From the NCBI GenBank assembly GCA_015039365.1, contig WION01000002.1:558001-622000 (forward strand): a stretch of DNA of 64,000 bases. Direction: 5' to 3'. Position 1 is the first letter of the stretch. Each line of letters opens with the position of its first letter. The translations under genes were made by a program, and so were the position numbers. This stretch comes from Amanita rubescens. Taxonomy: Eukaryota; Basidiomycota; Agaricomycetes; Agaricales; Amanitaceae. A model generated the notes under the pieces. The model was not told the origin of the DNA. It made no database searches and saw only the letters and a list, made by a program, of their open reading frames with translations. Of this stretch, positions 56,003-64,000 are shown one piece after another.

Positions 56003-57950
56003 TCAGTAAACTCCATGGCGAGGAGTGGAATAGACGCTTGACATGGCACTTGGAGGCACGTAAGTAACATAGAGGCTGTATTTCTTCTCTCTTTCTCTTT
56101 GCTTGCGCTTCATGCGCTTCTCCCTGCGGCGACGCTTTTTCTCCTCGCGGCGCCTTCTCCGGCTTTCGTTCGATTCAGACGAGTAAGCCGATGGTGGGGC
56201 CGCCGGATAACCGCCACCGTATAAACCCCCTGGTGGACTATTACGGTAAGTCTCTTCCTCCGAAGATGACTCAGAAGATGAATCGGAATCAGTTGACTCG
56301 TCGTCTTTGCCAATTGGCAAATCGGTAATGCCAGCCTTTGGTCCCGAGAACCTGGCACTTCCCTTGTAGAGAACAACTTCGACACCACGGGGCATGAAAA
56401 AGGCCGAGTTCCATGAGTGGAGAAGCTCAGGCGATGACGCTTGCGCGTCTGGGTGGGTTCGCCGCTCTCTCCGGTGGAACAGGCATTTTATTAGCCCAAG
56501 TAATAGACAAGTCCTGTAAAAATTACGTTGAGCCATATGGCACCTAAATGAAATACAAAAGCATGTCTACCTGAGTCAGTCGGATCCAATCGTGATGGTT
56601 GACATCATGAGATTGCAAAACAAGTGGCAGCTTTGGAAGGCGCTCGAGAAATTCATCCATTTCCTGGATTTTGATCGGGTCAAAAGCAGGGAAAGAAAGC
56701 GCCGTGTTCACTCCACGGGTGAAACAATCGGGCACCGTCGGTTGATTTCTATCGAAAGACGCCTCAGTAGGTAATGGCATGCCGCCTGGCATGGGGGACG
56801 CCGCCCTCGAACGTGGTTGCCCATAGCCGGGGACGGGGGATGCAGCCCTAGATCGCGGTTGAGGGAACGCCGGTCCCGCTCCGGGAATAGGGGTAGTCGC
56901 TCGTGAACGAGGCTGTGTATAACCATATGGCGACGGCACCCTAGCAATGGGTTCATGCTTTCCCGTCGAAGTATAGGGCGACGTAGGGTACCCGGGTGTC
57001 GGGCCAGTGGGAGGCAGAACATCTGCAGCACGCATATTAGGTGATGGATTGCTGTAAGCTGATATATGGGGTCCAGCTGCAGCATATGGCCTCGAGTATG
57101 GTCCTCCGTACGGTGAGGTAACTGCATCACTTGTACTATATTTGCGCGGCCGACCCTGGACATCTAGATCGCCAAACTGCGCACTCAAATCAGTATACGA
57201 CGGCTTTCGGTCACGGGATGTGAACGAAGGAGCCGTTCCCACATAAGGACTTGTTGGATAACCACCTGGGGGGTTTGGGTATCCAGCGGTGGCGGTGACA
57301 TTACTTCGACGACGTTCATGAGATTTTACATCTTCTTTTTCTTTCTTTTTCCTCCGTTTCTCATCCTCTCGTTGCCTGTCGTGGATAAGGGACTGGTTAT
57401 GATTTTGAGCGCTCATCTGCTTACCACTCTGTCATGTATGCTGGTTCATTATATCCGCCTCGTTCCCGAGATGCTCCGCTTCGTTCCCGAGATGTTGCGC
57501 TTCGTTCCCAAGATGCTGCGAAGTCCTGGGGCATTATGAGTCGCGATCTGATAAGATGACTGGTATCTGTACACGAACCGCTGTTGCCGGCTGAGCTCCT
57601 GTTGGCAAGATCTGTGTCGCCTCAGCTGGGACCCACTGAATGCCATGGACTATGCCGCCTGGCGTCTGATAGCTTATCGGGGAACTTAACGAGGAGCGAT
57701 CGTCATTATAGAGACATATCTACCTTGCTGCTACGGCTCTTTATATCGAACGATAAATAATAAGCGGATGAACGATTAGTGAGTAGATCCGGATTACTGA
57801 CTTGAAAGGCTGATAGACGGTCCTGCCATCTGCGCCAGTTGAGGTTGTATATGTTATCGAACCAGGTACGATCGATGGTTGAGCTGGTGGTTGAGATGGG
57901 GGAGGATTATATGGCGACTTGGGCCTGTAGGGGGAGGGAGACCGATACAT
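56003..57950 (-). CDS. Pro/Tyr-rich protein with DUF6699-like C-terminal domain
   Basis: Exon 1 begins MYRSPSPYRPKSPYNPPPSQ and continues over an intron to YQTPGGIVHGIQWVPAEATQ and ILPTGAQPA. A 21-nt tandem repeat codes SRERSGA-type units, then NEPAYMTEW, and after one base too many (57423) KQMSAQNHNQSLIHDRQRE. Long SPY/PGY repeats lead to EFLERLPKLPLVLQSHDVNH and HDWIRLTQ. After an intron the domain continues DLSITWANKMPVPPERAANP and ASVIA, then, one base later (near 56429), ELLHSWNSAFFMPRGVEVVL. The tail is Arg-rich. DUF6699 naming is from memory of fungal homologues and uncertain. Two apparent frameshifts break it. Confidence 0.6.
57461..57523. repeat. Three 21-bp tandem repeats inside the coding region
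   Basis: Units at 57461-57481, 57482-57502 and 57503-57523 read CGTTCCCGAGATGCTCCGCT and close variants. On the minus strand in the likely frame they encode a 7-residue unit (SRERSGA/SRERSAT), so copy number can change without shifting frame. Confidence 0.7.
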
Positions 57951-58261
57951 CGTAGTCTAGCGTCAATTGGGATGGATGCTACGTTGCCCTTGGCCCACAC
58001 GGATTTAAAAGAGCGATGGGCGGCAAAGTGTCAGCGGGGAACAATCATGGCCTAATGGGGCCTGATTTTATCAGCATAGTAACTCCATCAGGACGGAGAA
58101 AGGGCACGGACATGATCGCATTGATTTCTATATACTGAAGCAAACGCAACGGTGTCCGAAGGCATAAAGATACAGTCGCACAAGCTGAATATAGAGCGTA
58201 ATTAGGAGATCCTCAAGTATAACCATCGCAAAAAGCACGGCAAGAGTCGAAAGGTTGAGGT
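57951..58261. other. Interval between two minus-strand genes
   Basis: 311 bp holding the promoter of the DUF6699-like gene and the 3' end of SEC22. Nothing specific seen. Confidence 0.35.
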
Positions 58262-59123
58262 CTATCCAAATCTCCAGTAGAGTATTATCAAAAGAATAAG
58301 GCAGATAGCACCGAGAGGAGCGTATTGTCGTATCATTGCTTGAATATTAATGTTTCTTGCAGCTTTGCGATATCTTTCGGATTCAGAACGCAGAGAAGTC
58401 GATAAATGCGACATTCCTGATCACTGGGGTAAGAGGAAGTCAACAGTAAGAGGATGCGCTCACTGTCTAGAGAATCTCCGCGCCATAACAGTTCTTCCAT
58501 ATTTTTAGTCATAATTCTCGTTACATCTTGAAGTTCATCGTTCAGCCTGTCTAGCCCTGAACTGCCAGTCGCAGCTCGTGTATCTTGGTACAACCGTGTC
58601 GTTTTCGACATGAATGTATCTGCATATACGCGTGAACCAATGGGGAACGACGACACAACGAAGTGTATACCAAAACGGACGAACGCGTAAGGTTTTCGCG
58701 TGCTGTCAACTTGAGGACCATAGCTAGTTGCAAATTCTTTCGACAACTCGTCCAGATACGAGAAGGCCAGCTTTCTCGGATAAGACTTTTCCGATATGGT
58801 AAGGTAAACCACGTTGTCTGAGATGAGGTAGCTTCAGCCGCAGTCAGCACTTTACAGTAGTTATAGATACTCAAAAACATACTGTAACGTGTACGGTCCA
58901 CTCTCAATGGAACATCGTGGTTCGGAGTTTGGCGTGATTCGTCGGAATATTAACTTGGCTTGTTGCTTGTGCTCCTGGAGTGTCCTCTCGGTCTAATGGA
59001 GGTTGAATGACGTGTTCTTAGCCGGAGGAAGTGACACAAAACAAAGCTCACCTCTTCGTCGTCCACGCTGGCGGCCAAGGGCAGGGCGTCTGATGCTCTC
59101 ACAATTATGGTTGACTTGACCAT
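58262..59123 (-). CDS. SEC22: R-SNARE Sec22
   Basis: Sec22 is the v-SNARE of ER-Golgi traffic. The longin domain spans the first exons: MVKSTIIVRASDALPLAASV (start 59123), TLQEHKQQAKLIFRRITPN, GPYTLHYLIS-type and VVYLTISEKSYPRKLAFSYL. The SNARE helix LNDELQDVTRIMTKNMEELL has the zero-layer Arg in LLWRGDSL. After an intron ending TGATCAG the reading is DRMSHLSTSLRSESERYRKA followed by the C-terminal anchor LGAICLILLIILYW. The acceptor at TGATCAG, not the nearer CCCCAG, is required for this frame. Confidence 0.92.
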
Positions 59124-59594
59124 AGCGGATACACACGGTGTGTTTTGGACGAAAGTCTTGTGGGGGCGGTGAAATTGTACTTGTCCCACTCCAGAGGTTC
59201 AGCCACGTGGATGGGCGTCCGGCCATCAAATCCGTCAAGCCGGTTCTACGAGGTATCCTGGACGGATTCCTGCCTTGTAACTATACATGTAGCGCCGCCA
59301 TTATTTAATTAAGGCAGTCAACAGGGCTCTTGTACAACTGTTAGCAGAACTAGGAATCCCAAAAGGCTGGTAGTGGAAATTGGAATCATGGCACCACTGG
59401 GAAAGGGTGACTGGTAGCAATGAATGAAATGGTGCAGGAGCGTGCCAGTGAGATTAGATGCTCGCAATGGTCAGTGGTCGTGCCCTCGAGTCGATGGGAA
59501 TGATATTCCGAGGTCACCGCTCCTTCTAAATGCAGTAGTAGATCCTCCGTACTAAAAGCAATAGGGTCGATTCAAACTCAGTTTCACCACCCAA
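59124..59594. promoter_or_regulatory. Divergent promoter, SEC22 / MPO1
   Basis: 471 bp between start codons. No site assigned. Confidence 0.35.
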
Positions 59595-60387
59595 ATGGAT
59601 CTCTTCAACGTCGATAAGCAGGCAAGTCTCGAGCCATTTCCTTCTAACCCGTCTCATTGCTTTCAGTTGACATTCTACGGTGCCTACCACTCCAACCGAA
59701 TTAATGTCCTCATACACATTATTTGCGTGCCCATCCTACTATGGTATCCTTCTGCCCCAACACTTCACCCCTTTAACTGACCAACGTATAGGACCTTTCA
59801 GGTTCTTGCTACAGAATTACCTGTTCCATCTTTCGTTCCCAGCGCCCATTATAAAATCAATGACTACCTCGTTTTCGACATGAACATATCAGCCATCCAT
59901 GCTGCAATTTATATTGTATACTATTTCGCTCTCGAGCCTGTCGCTGCGGTAAGTTACGAGAGAATTTGGTATTCAATGCCTCATGGTTCGACACAGCTGT
60001 TGTACTTGCCCCAATTAACTCTGATGCTCCTGTCCGCGACGGCTTTCGCAAAGCAACCTGGTCATATCACTCAAGCTGCTATCCTACACGGTATTTCCTG
60101 GATTGCACAGTTTTTGGGCCATGGCCTGGCGGAGAAACGAGCACCAGCGCTGCTGGATAATCTCGTGGGAGGTACGCCAAGTTAAACGCGTACAGTTTAC
60201 TGACTAATAGATAATCACACATACAGCCGTTGTCTTAGCCCCTTTCTTTGTCCACCTGGAACTCTTGTTCAAAATGGGTTATAGGCCCACGATGCACAAA
60301 CGTATCAACAATGAGATAGGGAAGGAGATTGCAAAGATACGCAAGATAGCTGGCGACAAGAAGCGAGCTGCGGGTGAAGAGCAGTAA
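59595..60387 (+). CDS. MPO1: 2-hydroxy fatty acid dioxygenase, Mpo1/YGL010w family (DUF962)
   Basis: Mpo1 is an ER Fe(II) dioxygenase that shortens 2-hydroxy fatty acids from phytosphingosine breakdown. Five exons encode MDLFNVDKQLTFYGAYHSNR, the His-bearing NVLIHIICVPILLW, then FVPSAHYKINDYLVFDMNIS, LLYLPQLTLMLLSATAF, QAAILHGISWIAQFLGHGLA with EKRAPALLDNLVG, and AVVLAPFFVHLELLFKMGYR. The spaced histidines (YHSNRINVLIH, HG-WI-QF-GHG) are the family's putative metal ligands. The first intron (59622-59666) has a GC donor, GCAAGT. Four or more membrane segments. Ends AAGEEQ at 60387. Confidence 0.9.
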
Positions 60388-60692
60388 GGAAGACGATGAC
60401 ATGTTGTTAGGAATGGCGGACCGGCGAACCGAGGGAACGGAAGGGATGGAGAGGCGAAGAGTCACGGAGATAGAAAGATGATGAAGGAGTAGAGTGCGCA
60501 CAATGGAGCGCCGTTGATCGAATCCGGACTTCCGCAAGTTTCCGATAATGTATTGCTAGCATATGAATTACAAGGGAAGGGCGCCCTTCTGCTCGCATAT
60601 CCCCTTATATAGCCGACATACATTCTGTGTGAACAATATATGAATTGCACTTTACACTGCTATATATACAAGGAGCTACTTCAAACGGAGAT
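60388..60692. other. Convergent 3' interval
   Basis: 305 bp between MPO1 and the SDR gene; no gene seen. Confidence 0.35.
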
Positions 60693-62082
60693 TCATCTGG
60701 TGATCAAGCTCGAAGGCGGATCAAGAGCAGGCTCTCCGATTGCTGTAACATATGCGGATGTCAGGCCTCCATCAACTTTGAAATCAGTGCCCTAATGAGT
60801 GGCATTTTGTGAATCCTGATTCATATCCAACGTAGAAAAACTCACAGTGATATAGCTGCTTTCATCACTAGCCACTAGATTGATTTAGATCAGTCATCCA
60901 CAGTTTTCTACGGCGCATAGAAGATACTTGCGGAATAGGGCTGCTCTTGCTTGCTCAATAGCTTCTCCAAATCTACCCATTGGGAGATGGGCCAATCGGC
61001 GATCACGCTTCTCAGGAGTGTCAAGGAAATTCATGAGCAGCGCTTCATGTTAGCTCAGGATGACTGCATTGATTATAAGCTCGAGATATGCTTACGGGTC
61101 ATGAGGGGGCCACTGATAAATCAAGTTAGTACGACATTAAGTATGGTAGTTGGGTCACTAACGGGCAAAGAGAATTGACTCTGATGCCCTCACGGGCATG
61201 AACTATGGCCAGTTCTCGTGTCATAGCGAGTACTGCTCCCTGACACCTTGTCGCAGATGATATTGACAGGCGAAACAAAAAATTACCTTTGAAGCCGTGT
61301 CTGTCAAGTACCGAATTTAGATACAGATACCGTAAAGACAGTTATTTGAACTTACAAGCGAGCTGGGGTGTTGCTGCACCCATCAATGCGACGAAACTGG
61401 CAGTGTTGATAATACTACCGCCGACATGGAGACCCTTGGCGGGATCGGTAGGATTTTTTCGCATTGCCTGGATAGCATACTTGCAGCCCCACCACACACC
61501 CTTGAGGTTAATCGTCATTGTCAAATCCCAGATTTTTTCCTCGGTGTTCAGGGCATTGTCATCTGCAGGATGCATTATACCTACGCATGCTCCGGCTTAA
61601 TAGCCATAGAATCTGGGTCTGCAAACTACCTTACCGGCATTGTTGAACTGATTTTGGATTCGATTTAATTATTGATTGGCATCACGACGACAAGACACTT
61701 TACCATCACATCTAAGCGTCCAAACTCTTTTATCGCAAGATCAACAATGGCTTTAACGTCTTCTTCTTTGCCCACGTCAGTCTTTGTAGCAATCGCACGG
61801 ACATTTGGATATCTCTCTGCAATGAGCTTGGCACCTTTTTGTGCGCTCTCAAGATTCAAATCTGCCAGGATGACATGAGCTCCTTCCTGTGCAAAGAGAA
61901 GCGACGATTCGAGCCCTATGCCACTGAGATATATCGATATTAGAGCAGGATCATGATGATAATCAGCACACGACCAACGTACGATCCAGCTCCCGTGACG
62001 ATAGTAACCTTTTATATAGTTCATACGAACAAAACGAGTTAAGCCATGAAATGCCCACCTTGTTCTGAATCCTGCCAGGCAT
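60693..62082 (-). CDS. Short-chain dehydrogenase/reductase
   Basis: Classical SDR. The first exons give MPGRIQNK then VTIVTGAGSGIGLESSLLFA, with the TGxxxGIG cofactor loop; D in VILADLNLESA at the end of beta-2 suggests NAD(H) preference. Then KTDVGKEEDV, FNNAGIMHPADD (NNAG), NTASFVALMGAATPQLA with the catalytic Ser region, YTASKGAVLAMTRELA (YxxxK) and NSLCPGPLMTPLL, ending VDGGLTSAYVTAIGEPALDP. Many short introns, all in frame. Substrate is not predictable. About 250-280 residues, normal for the family. Confidence 0.9.
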
Positions 62083-62185
62083 TTCCTTGCTTATGATATT
62101 GTCTTTCAATATCGCTAGATAACACAAGACCCTTGATTTGTGTCTTAATATACGTGACAAAACACGTGGTTACGGTCACTGATGT

Positions 62186-63554
62186 CTATGGATAGCTTCC
62201 ATCGCCACCAAACATGTCGTGAAAATCCTTCACTACACTTGGCAATGAGCCAACGTCGTCGAATGTACCAGAGGAACAAGTTTGCGTTTGATCAGCATAA
62301 CACTGGGAAAGGGATGTTACACCCGACGGTTCTTGACGTGAAAAGCTCTTATTGGCCAAGAAACCAAGCATTTCTCCATCGGAATCTGACTCAGTGACAG
62401 ATTCTTCCTGAATTGCCTCGTTCTCATCTAATTCCTTCAAGTGCTCGTGTGGCTGAGGGGTCAAATCATCTGTCTCTGTAAAGGTTGCTTCGCGACGAGG
62501 GACAGAAAAGAGCACATCAGAGAGCATGCGAGCCAAGGGCCGAGAAATCGAGCCATTGGAATTTCTGTAATTACTAAAATCAACCAGAGTTCTGCTGTTG
62601 AAGACCGAGTAAAACTGACCGTGGTGTGCTCTCGTATCGTGCGTGCACATCAATCTCAGATTGAGTCTGGGATGTCTGGACGATTTGGTCTGTAATTTCC
62701 TCATCGCGGAGAAAGAAACGCCTGTATATACGAGGTCGACGCGGAGAGATGTAATTGAGCAATATATTCTGGGTTTGTGATGATTCGACGATGTTGTTAT
62801 CTGCCGAAGGATTGTCCGGCGGAAGCATAGAATGGGAACTCCGAATGGGAGACTTTACATTGGAAAGACGCGTGACGCTTATGCTGTTCCCTTGAAAGGA
62901 GCGAGTTGGATACTTCGATGGACAGACAAATAGTTCATCCGGTCTTTCTGAGATTTGGCTGGACAGAACCTCGGTGTCCCTATCGTTGTCATGCACAGCA
63001 TTACCATGGGCGCTTGCCGACGAGAACGTGCTGCTGCTGACACTTCTCCGTCTCCTCCTCGGTCGGCTGGGTGAATTAGATAGGTCGATTATGGAATTGT
63101 TATGCACGACATTATTTGAAGTACTGGGTTGCGGAGGGTTTATGCGGTGCCACCGCTCCCCATCAACAGTACATGTTTTCATCTGAACGGTCCGTCTGGA
63201 GCTTCTCGGTTCGCTTTCCATAGTATCCTTTGTGGCCAAATCGTAGTCAGAGTCATCGTTTAAGCTTATGACACTGGAAGTTTTATTGATGACCTGGTCG
63301 CGGCGTATCTTTTTTGACTTTCGAGGTTCGCTAAAGAGATCCCAAACCGGAGGAGGAGTGTCAGAAGATATTGACGACAGGGAGCTCGTCGTCGTCTTCC
63401 TGGACCTCTTTCTGCTTGGTCCTGCTTTTGGAGGCTGATCATCTGGTTCAGCAACCTTACACGATTTACGTTTCGCGTTGCTTTTGGACTGTTTGGATTT
63501 GCTGGGCGGTAACCTAGGGAAGTAGGAAGTAATAGGTTCTTCTCCAAGAGGCAT
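62186..63554 (-). CDS. Disordered nuclear protein with PIP-box-like N-terminus
   Basis: Two exons (intron about 62625-62578, GTCAGT...TTTTAG) encode roughly 440 residues, Ser-rich and basic, with SRKRSRKTTTSSLSSISSDT and RRRRRSVSSS nuclear-type signals. The start reads MPLGEEPITSYFPRLPPS; I8-x-x-Y11-F12 preceded by E5 resembles a PCNA-interacting box (QxxIxxFF/YF). The C-terminus is acidic (DELTESDSDGE-like). No globular domain is visible and I recognise no family. Its start lies 81 bp from the divergent dUTPase start. Confidence 0.6.
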
Positions 63555-63635
63555 CGCGGAGTTTACACGTAATGTTTTTTCAACTCCGACAACGCGTCCT
63601 ATTTATCATTTGCACTCCTGCACACACTCTCTCCA

Positions 63636-64000
63636 ATGAACTCCGACGAACCCAAGGCAAAGAAGCAGAAAATCTCCCAGGCTGATGAATATCCTCCCGC
63701 GCCTGGGACCCAGCTGCTCGTGAAGCGATTGTCTGAAAAGGCCAGATTACCCAGAAGAGGTTCAGCCCTTGCCGCGGGCTACGACTTGTACAGGTAGACC
63801 TGACGCGTTTCTTCGTAATTGAGATAGTTTGACAATTTTCTTTCTAGCGCTGAGAGCAAAGTGGTTCCGGCTCATGGCAAGGCCTTGATAGATACCCAAT
63901 TATCCCTTGCTGTCCCCATTGGAACTTATGGACGCGTCGCCCCGCGAAGTGGCCTTGGTAAGTTACCCCTCCGTTTGTCTCGATCGTGGAGATAAACAAT
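63636..64000 (+). CDS. DUT1: dUTPase (deoxyuridine triphosphatase), 5' part
   Basis: dUTPase hydrolyses dUTP to dUMP and keeps uracil out of [23 protein letters not shown] carries a short basic nuclear signal. Motif 1 appears as [18 protein letters not shown] across a 52-bp intron (63796-63847), followed by [20 protein letters not shown] with the motif-2 PRSGL. A second intron starts at 63958 and the window ends inside it, so motifs 3-5 are beyond the edge. Confidence 0.92.

Noticed and set aside
8184..63554. Cell-cycle neighbourhood (CDT2, cyclin, HEI10, dUTPase, PIP-like protein)
   Set aside because: Spread over 55 kb among unrelated housekeeping genes; no shared regulatory motif seen.

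Overview
The window reads as nuclear DNA of a filamentous basidiomycete, most likely an agaricomycete. The genes are intron-dense, with introns mostly 45-60 bp (GTRNGT donors, CTAAC/CTAAT-like branch points, YAG acceptors), and are packed on both strands. The families are fungal: homoisocitrate dehydrogenase, a FAR11/STRIPAK scaffold, a DUF6533 membrane protein and a basidiomycete-type HNH protein. I found no tRNA, rRNA or CRISPR array.

Layout. 1-3.2 kb: a partial W/G/P-rich protein (-) and a single-pass membrane protein (+). 3.2-6.2 kb: a non-autonomous DNA transposon with 114-bp terminal inverted repeats, two internal palindromic elements and a CpG-depleted core. 6.2-15.1 kb: LYS12 (-), CDT2 (+), an unrecognised membrane protein (-), ARG8 (+) and HEM1 (+). 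15.1-16.8 kb is gene-poor. 16.8-27.2 kb: a WKF-domain nucleolar protein (-), ARL1 (+), a cyclin (-) and FAR11/STRIP (+). 27.4-30.3 kb: a DUF6533 multispan protein (-) and a gene-free stretch. 30.3-43.3 kb: a forkhead factor, DRE2, BCD1, MED18, a Ser/Pro-rich protein with a CUE-like tail, HEI10 and KCS1. 43.6-44.8 kb: an intronless CpG-poor ORF with a TFIIS-N-like C-terminus. 45.2-55.5 kb: FHL1-type FHA/forkhead protein, a broken HNH gene, an MTP18 homologue, a coiled-coil membrane protein and RAT1. 56-64 kb: a DUF6699-like protein, SEC22, MPO1, an SDR, a PIP-box-like protein and the 5' end of the dUTPase gene.

The genes do not form one pathway. They are mostly housekeeping: lysine, arginine and heme synthesis, replication licensing, snoRNP assembly, RNA decay, Mediator, vesicle traffic and meiosis. 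Several divergent pairs have start codons only 58-82 bp apart and must share promoters. The unusual content is the nested transposon, the TFIIS-N-like ORF, a DRE2 without its N-terminal domain, three GC-AG introns, an ATG-only first exon in RAT1, and a series of single-base excesses that break otherwise well-conserved reading frames. That last pattern looks more like residual assembly error than biology.
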